In this document: in pieces, positions 6,164-10,114 of the stretch | Position numbering within the stretch: position 1 is the stretch's first letter | Layout: the number at the start of each line of letters is the position of its first letter | Assembly: GCA_025456495.1 (NCBI GenBank) | Contig: JALOKO010000093.1 | Location: forward strand, 1-10,114 | Length of the DNA: 10,114 nt | Reading direction: 5' to 3' | Source of the DNA: Bryobacterales bacterium | GTDB lineage: Bacteria; Acidobacteriota; Terriglobia; Bryobacterales; Bryobacteraceae | Notes under the pieces: generated by a model | Databases searched by the model: none | Told to the model about the DNA's origin: nothing | Seen by the model: the letters and a program-made list of their open reading frames with translations, nothing else | Made by a program: the position numbers and the translations under genes

Positions 6164-7054
6164 ATGGAACGCAAGAAGGCATCGGATTATCCGCAGGAAG
6201 TGCTGGACCTGTTCGACTTATACGTACACGGCGACATTGACCGGCGCGGGTTTCTGGATCGCGCCAAGGGCTTCGCCACCAGCGGCGTAACGGCGGCGAT
6301 GCTTCTGGACAGCCTGACGCCTCGCTTTGCCGAAGCGCAGCAGATCCGCCCGGATGACGCGCGGCTGGAGACGAGTTGGGTTACGATTTCATCGCCTGAG
6401 GGGTTGGGCGAGATTCGCGGCTATCTGGTGAAGCCGAAGGGCCTGACGGGCAAGCTTCCCGGCGTGGTGGTGGTGCATGAGAACCGGGGGCTGAATCCGC
6501 ACACTGAGGATGTCGCGCGGCGGATGGCCCTGGAAAACTTCGTTGCCTTCGCGCCCGACGGGCTGACGACGCTGGGCGGTTATCCGGGGGATGAGGATTC
6601 CGCGCGCGCACTGTTTGCCAAGCTCGACCGAAACAAGTTGCTGGGTGACTTTGTGGCGGCGGGGCGTTGGTTGAAGGCCAACCCTTCCTGCACCGGCAAA
6701 GTGGGCGTGGTGGGATTCTGCTTTGGAGCAGGAATCGCCAATGCGATGGCGGTACAGATGGGCGGGGACTTGGCCGCGGCTGTGCCCTTCTATGGCGGCC
6801 AGGCGCCAGCCGAGGAAGTACCCAGGATCCAGGCGCCGCTGCAATTGCATTACGCCAGCCTGGATACGCGGGTGAATGCCGGTTGGCCCGCCTATGAAGC
6901 GGCGCTGAAGGCCAACGGCAAGCGCTACACGGCCCACATGTACGAGGGCGCCAACCACGGATTCCTGAACGACACCACCCCGCGCTACGACGAGGCAATG
7001 GCCAAGCTGGCCTGGAGCAGGACAGTGGAGTTCTTCAACGCTGAGCTTCGCTAG
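6164..7054 (+). CDS. Dienelactone hydrolase family protein with Tat-like leader
   Basis: This 296-residue alpha/beta hydrolase belongs to the dienelactone hydrolase (carboxymethylenebutenolidase) family. These enzymes cleave enol-lactones or other esters with a Cys-His-Asp triad. The triad is visible: C186 in VGFCFGAG, D234 in ASLDTRV and H265 in GANHGFLN. E106 in VVHENRGLNPH occupies the place of the glutamate that activates the cysteine in the family. Before the domain (which starts near residue 70) is a leader: DRRGFLDRA (26-34), a hydrophobic stretch to about 50, then AEAQQ (56-60). The RRGFL core and AxA-type end resemble a twin-arginine signal placed after an acidic N-terminal extension (MERKKASDYPQEVLDLFDLY), an arrangement known in this subfamily. 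Export is therefore likely but not certain. True dienelactone activity cannot be claimed, since no chlorocatechol pathway genes are nearby. It converges with the EamA gene with a 12-bp gap. Confidence 0.9.
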   Translation: MERKKASDYPQEVLDLFDLYVHGDIDRRGFLDRAKGFATSGVTAAMLLDSLTPRFAEAQQIRPDDARLETSWVTISSPEGLGEIRGYLVKPKGLTGKLPGVVVVHENRGLNPHTEDVARRMALENFVAFAPDGLTTLGGYPGDEDSARALFAKLDRNKLLGDFVAAGRWLKANPSCTGKVGVVGFCFGAGIANAMAVQMGGDLAAAVPFYGGQAPAEEVPRIQAPLQLHYASLDTRVNAGWPAYEAALKANGKRYTAHMYEGANHGFLNDTTPRYDEAMAKLAWSRTVEFFNAELR

Positions 7055-7066
7055 CGCGGACGATTA

Positions 7067-8002
7067 CTAAACCGGCAGCGCGGCGCGGCGGCTGGAGAAA
7101 TAGAAGCGGGCAAGGGTCCCCAGCAGGATCAACACGCCGCCGACAACGGCGTAAGAGCCCGGCTGCTCACCCAACGCCAGCCAGGTCCAGATGGGGTTCA
7201 GAACCGGCTCCAACAGCAGGATCATGGACGCCTCCAAGGCCGGGACCTGCCGCATGCCACGAGTCATGGCCAGGTAGGCGAGGGCAATCTGGAAGATACC
7301 CAGGTAGGCCAATAGGGTCCAATCCAGCAGCGCAGCAGTATCCCACAGCGTTGCGGCACCCGGGGATGTCGCGGCACCCGCGGATGTCGCGGCATCCAGG
7401 GGCAAGGCGAAGGGCGCGCAGAGGGCTGTCACCAGCAGGTTCCCCAGCACCACCACCTGCATGCCCAGGTTGCCGGCGGGATCGCGTCTGCCCCAGGCGC
7501 GCAGGCTCACCAGCACCAGTGCCCAGGTAAAGCCGCTGGCGGCGGCCAGCAGGTTCCCCAAGGCCGGCTGCGGGGCTGTGCTCTGCGCAACCGGCTCCCC
7601 CAGAAAGAACAGCGACATCCCCGCCCCCAACACCAGTAGCGTCCACCAATCTTCACGGCGTGTGGGTTCCTTCAGCAGCAGTGGCCCCAGGAATACCAAA
7701 TACAAGGGTGCGGTGGCCTGCAGGTAAATCGCATTGGCTGAGGTGGTGAGCTTGGTGGAGGTGACGAACAGAATCAGCATGGCGGCATAGGCCAGCGCCG
7801 GACCCCATACGGCGGCCTTCCATCGGGTGCGCGCCTCTGGCAGCAGCAACAGAATGGTAGCAGCGGCGAACGCTGAGCGCAGGCAAGCAACCTGCCAGTG
7901 ATTCATGCTGATGGCCTTGATGGCGAGGCCGCCGGTGGAAAACAGCGCCGCTGCCAGAATCAGTTGCAAGCGCCCCGCGGCAAGGTTAGCCGATGTATTC
8001 AT
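7067..8002 (-). CDS. DMT superfamily transporter with two EamA domains
   Basis: This 311-residue inner-membrane protein belongs to the drug/metabolite transporter superfamily, with two EamA repeats (about residues 10-140 and 165-300) and about ten membrane spans. The first repeat contains AAALFSTGGLAIKAIS, then LTTSANAIYLQATAPLYLVF, the usual 'a.....l..t.P.f..ll' helix; the second contains YLAMTRGMRQVPALEASMIL and LLEPVLNPIWTWLALGEQP, its counterpart. Members export amino acids, metabolites or drugs; the substrate here is unknown. The start ATG 8000-8002 has only a weak ribosome site, but no better one is near. An in-frame 18-bp x3 DNA repeat encodes a repeated AATSxG stretch in the region between spans near residues 200-220, which is an odd insert for this family. 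The gene is divergent from the TonB-type receptor, with 244 bp between, and convergent with the hydrolase. Confidence 0.92.
   Translation of the reverse strand: MNTSANLAAGRLQLILAAALFSTGGLAIKAISMNHWQVACLRSAFAAATILLLLPEARTRWKAAVWGPALAYAAMLILFVTSTKLTTSANAIYLQATAPLYLVFLGPLLLKEPTRREDWWTLLVLGAGMSLFFLGEPVAQSTAPQPALGNLLAAASGFTWALVLVSLRAWGRRDPAGNLGMQVVVLGNLLVTALCAPFALPLDAATSAGAATSPGAATLWDTAALLDWTLLAYLGIFQIALAYLAMTRGMRQVPALEASMILLLEPVLNPIWTWLALGEQPGSYAVVGGVLILLGTLARFYFSSRRAALPV
7347..7400. repeat. 18-bp tandem repeat, three copies, in-frame in the EamA gene
   Basis: Copies at 7347-7364, 7365-7382 and 7383-7400 share the core gcggcacc(c/g)gg with gatgtc; the middle copy is gatgtcgcggcacccgcg. Eighteen bases keep frame, and the protein reads LDAATSAGAATSPGAATL. 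It lies in a hydrophilic stretch between membrane spans, so copy number could change without breaking the transporter. Confidence 0.8.
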
Positions 8003-8093
8003 GTCCGCTGTTCAGAATAGCGCCTGGCGGGCAAAATCGCTGAAGGGCGGAAGGACAAATCGCTTTCAGCCCCATTCAGAATATCCATACAAC

Positions 8094-8112
8094 GTCACTG
8101 GAATGTCACTGG
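8094..8112. promoter_or_regulatory. Direct repeat gtcactgg spaced one helical turn
   Basis: The 8-mer gtcactgg occurs at 8094-8101 and 8105-8112, so starts are 11 bp apart, close to one DNA turn. It lies in the 244-bp gap between the EamA gene and the receptor gene, about 135 bp before the receptor ATG. A TTGACG at 8127-8132 follows within 15 bp. This looks like a binding site for an activator of the receptor gene, but it could be chance. No clear -10 was found for TTGACG. Nothing else in 8003-8246 is recognisable except the receptor's AGAGGA ribosome site at 8234-8239. Confidence 0.35.
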
Positions 8113-8246
8113 CTATTCATCGCTCATTGACGCAGCGTCGCTAGCCTAACAGACGGGGCCACCATGGTTCCCCGGATTCGGCCAGGGCTGTAGTCTCGCG
8201 CGCCCGGCCTTTTCACTTCAGGATTCATCAACCAGAGGACGAAAAT

Positions 8247-10114
8247 ATGAAGAAACGGATAGCACTGCTTGTGCTTTGTCTGCTGGCGGCCATGATGCTG
8301 CCCGCGCAGACGGATTCCAGTTCGCTACGCGTGCTGGTGACCGACGGTTCCGGCGCCCCCATTCCAGGGGCTGCGGTGAAGCTGACCAACGTGTCTAAGC
8401 AGTTGGAGTTTTCGCGCCTGGCCAGCAATGATGGCTACGCTTTGTTCACGCCCATCCCACGGGGAACCTACGTGGTGGAAGTGAGTAATGCCGGGTTTGG
8501 GACCAAGACCGTGACGGATCTGGAGCTGGACGTGGATGTTCGCCGTCTGCTGCGGGTTGACCTTCAGGTGGCCTCCATCCAGGAGACCGTGGAAGTCTCC
8601 GCCGACGCGGCCACCATCCAGACTGAGCAGGGATCGCTGGGACAGGTGATCAAGGGCGAGGTGGCGGTGGAACTGCCGCTGGCCGGACGCCGCTACACGG
8701 AACTGGCGTTGCTGGCGCCCGGCGTCACCAACAGCACGCTGAACGTCACCACGCGCGGCCCGGGGTGGTTTGTGTCCAATGGGAACTACCACACGCAAAA
8801 CAACTTCATGATCGACGGTGTCGACAATAACCAGGGAACCCAGAATGCGCAGGCGCTTTCGGCGCAGGTGGTGCAGCCTTCGCCGGACGCCCTGCAGGAA
8901 TTCAAGGTACAGACGAACGCCTATTCCGCAGAGTTTGGCCGGTCTGCCGGCGCCGTGGTGAACGTGTCCATCAAGAGCGGCAGCAACGACGTGCATGGCT
9001 CTGGCTGGTACTTCAACCGCGATAGCGTGTTCGCTGCCAACCGCTGGCAATCGAACCTGAACGGACAGCCCAGGGACGTGTTGAGCTGGCACCAGTTCGG
9101 GGGTACGATCGGCGGACCCATCGTGAAGAACAAGCTCTTCTACTTTGGCCACTACGAAGGTTTCCGCCGGAATTTCTCCGACACCGGCACCACCACCGTG
9201 CCGCTGGACATCAACAAGCAAGGCATCTTCAATTTCGATGTACGCGACCCATTGGCGGGCAACGCGCTGTTTGCGAACCGGACCATTCCCAACGCGCGGT
9301 TCGATTCGATTGGCAAGAAGCTGATTGACCTGTATCCTTCGCCCAACCAGACGGGCAACCCGGGCAGCGGCGGCCGCATCGTGAACAACTATGGCGTGCA
9401 ACTGCCGGGCACTGAGAACACGCACAAGTACGACATCCGCAGTGACTACTACGCTACTGAGCGAAACCAGATCATGGTGCGCTACAGCTATCTGCGGCAG
9501 GACATCACGCGCCAGCAGATCTTCCCGGGACTTGCCGACGGAGTAGGCGACCAGGGATCTCAGTTCAACAACAACCACAGCCTGGCCACGATGTGGACCA
9601 CCACCATCAGCCCCACCATGACCAACACGCTGCGCTTCGGCCACAACCGCACGTTCAGTGAGTTCGCGCATGCGACGGCAAACGCGGAAACGGCGGACGC
9701 CTTCGGTTTCCGCGGATTCCCGGCGGAAATGTTGCAAGTGGGCGGACTGCCGCTGATTGGCGTTTCCAACTACAACCAGTTGGGCACCCGCAATTTCCGT
9801 CCTCAATTCCAGCAACCGCGCATGTGGCAGGCCATCAACACCCTGGGTATCGTGGCGGGGAACCACTCCATCCGCACCGGATTCGAGTTTCGGGCAAAGC
9901 GCAACAATTTCGTGGACGTTACGCGCCGCACGCCCAGCTACAGCCTGGATGGACGCTTCACCAACGACAGCATGGGCGACCTGCTGCTGGGCATGCCCTG
10001 GCAGGTGGTGCTGAACACCGTTCCCGAAGTGGACCAGCGCCAGGAGATTTGGGCGGGCTTCTTCCAGGATGACTGGAAGGTGACACGCACTCTTACCCTC
10101 AACCTGGGTGTGCG
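8247..10114 (+). CDS. TonB-dependent-receptor-like outer membrane protein with carboxypeptidase-regulatory domain (Oar-like), 3' truncated by window
   Basis: The frame is open from ATG 8247 to the window end (622 codons and two bases), so the C-terminus is not seen. It starts with the signal peptide MKKRIALLVLCLLAAMMLPA, likely cleaved before Q21. Residues 26-108 form a carboxypeptidase-regulatory-like beta sandwich (PF13620-type): LRVLVTDGSGAPIPGAAVKL through NDGYALFTPIPRGTYVVEV. The plug follows, with FMIDGVDNN (187-195), VQPSPDALQEFKVQTNAYSA and EFGRSAGAVVNVSIKSGSND, which are hallmark phrases of this receptor family. Barrel strands with FGGTIGGPIVKNKLFYFGHY come next. Intact family members are usually near 1000-1200 residues. 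Proteins like this form outer-membrane channels and are expanded in Acidobacteriota, where roles in large-molecule uptake or adhesion have been proposed. AGAGGA lies 7 bp before the start. The ligand is unknown. Confidence 0.92.
   Translation, partial: MKKRIALLVLCLLAAMMLPAQTDSSSLRVLVTDGSGAPIPGAAVKLTNVSKQLEFSRLASNDGYALFTPIPRGTYVVEVSNAGFGTKTVTDLELDVDVRRLLRVDLQVASIQETVEVSADAATIQTEQGSLGQVIKGEVAVELPLAGRRYTELALLAPGVTNSTLNVTTRGPGWFVSNGNYHTQNNFMIDGVDNNQGTQNAQALSAQVVQPSPDALQEFKVQTNAYSAEFGRSAGAVVNVSIKSGSNDVHGSGWYFNRDSVFAANRWQSNLNGQPRDVLSWHQFGGTIGGPIVKNKLFYFGHYEGFRRNFSDTGTTTVPLDINKQGIFNFDVRDPLAGNALFANRTIPNARFDSIGKKLIDLYPSPNQTGNPGSGGRIVNNYGVQLPGTENTHKYDIRSDYYATERNQIMVRYSYLRQDITRQQIFPGLADGVGDQGSQFNNNHSLATMWTTTISPTMTNTLRFGHNRTFSEFAHATANAETADAFGFRGFPAEMLQVGGLPLIGVSNYNQLGTRNFRPQFQQPRMWQAINTLGIVAGNHSIRTGFEFRAKRNNFVDVTRRTPSYSLDGRFTNDSMGDLLLGMPWQVVLNTVPEVDQRQEIWAGFFQDDWKVTRTLTLNLGV

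Noticed and set aside
4876..6240. Long open frame (454 codons) on the plus strand opposite the serine hydrolase
   Set aside because: It is the antisense shadow of a gene with an intact catalytic set and signal peptide. Its composition is rich in Gly, Ala, His and Val with no recognisable domain, as expected from high-GC antisense frames.
8325..9866. Long open frame (513 codons) on the minus strand opposite the receptor gene
   Set aside because: The plus-strand frame carries clear signal peptide, beta-sandwich and plug motifs. The minus frame is Arg, Val and His rich with no domain, so it is a codon-bias shadow.

Overview
The window is high-GC bacterial chromosomal DNA and most resembles an Acidobacteriota genome, possibly of the Bryobacterales/Solibacter type. 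The main clue is the large outer-membrane receptor at the right end. It has a signal peptide, a carboxypeptidase-like beta-sandwich, a plug and a barrel (the 'Oar-like' architecture), a family strongly expanded in that phylum. Other clues are a dienelactone-hydrolase-like protein with a twin-arginine-like leader and a secreted beta-lactamase-fold hydrolase. The assignment is inference, since no rRNA or tRNA is present.

Layout. Bases 1-957 hold no intact gene. They contain decayed fragments on the minus strand: a piece of a REP-associated (IS200-like, Y1) transposase at 17-181, and two frame-broken pieces of what looks like the N-terminal nuclease domain of a type I restriction HsdR subunit at about 385-808. 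Short tandem duplications sit among them. A 14-bp x3 tandem repeat and a 12-bp palindrome lie just before the first intact gene.

Bases 958-4771 form a plus-strand gene row: a YggS/PLP-homeostasis protein, a GT-B glycosyltransferase coupled to it by a TGATG overlap, an ABC-2 type (polysaccharide-export-like) permease, and a Tat-type, possibly lipid-anchored, ABC-substrate-binding-like protein. No ABC ATPase is seen next to the permease and no importer permease next to the binding protein, so partners would have to be encoded elsewhere. The glycosyltransferase and permease together suggest assembly or export of a surface glycan or glycolipid.

Bases 4768-8002 hold a minus-strand secreted serine beta-lactamase-like hydrolase, a divergently transcribed dienelactone-hydrolase-family protein, and a minus-strand DMT/EamA transporter. 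The transporter carries an in-frame 18-bp x3 repeat in a predicted loop. Two convergent pairs are packed very tightly: stops overlap at 4768-4771, and the gap is 12 bp at 7055-7066. From 8247 the window enters the large TonB-dependent-receptor-like gene, which runs off the right edge.

I found no CRISPR array, RNA gene, intact mobile element or convincing new defence system. The most notable points are the restriction/transposase graveyard at the left end, the orphan ABC permease, and several operator-like or microsatellite-like repeats.
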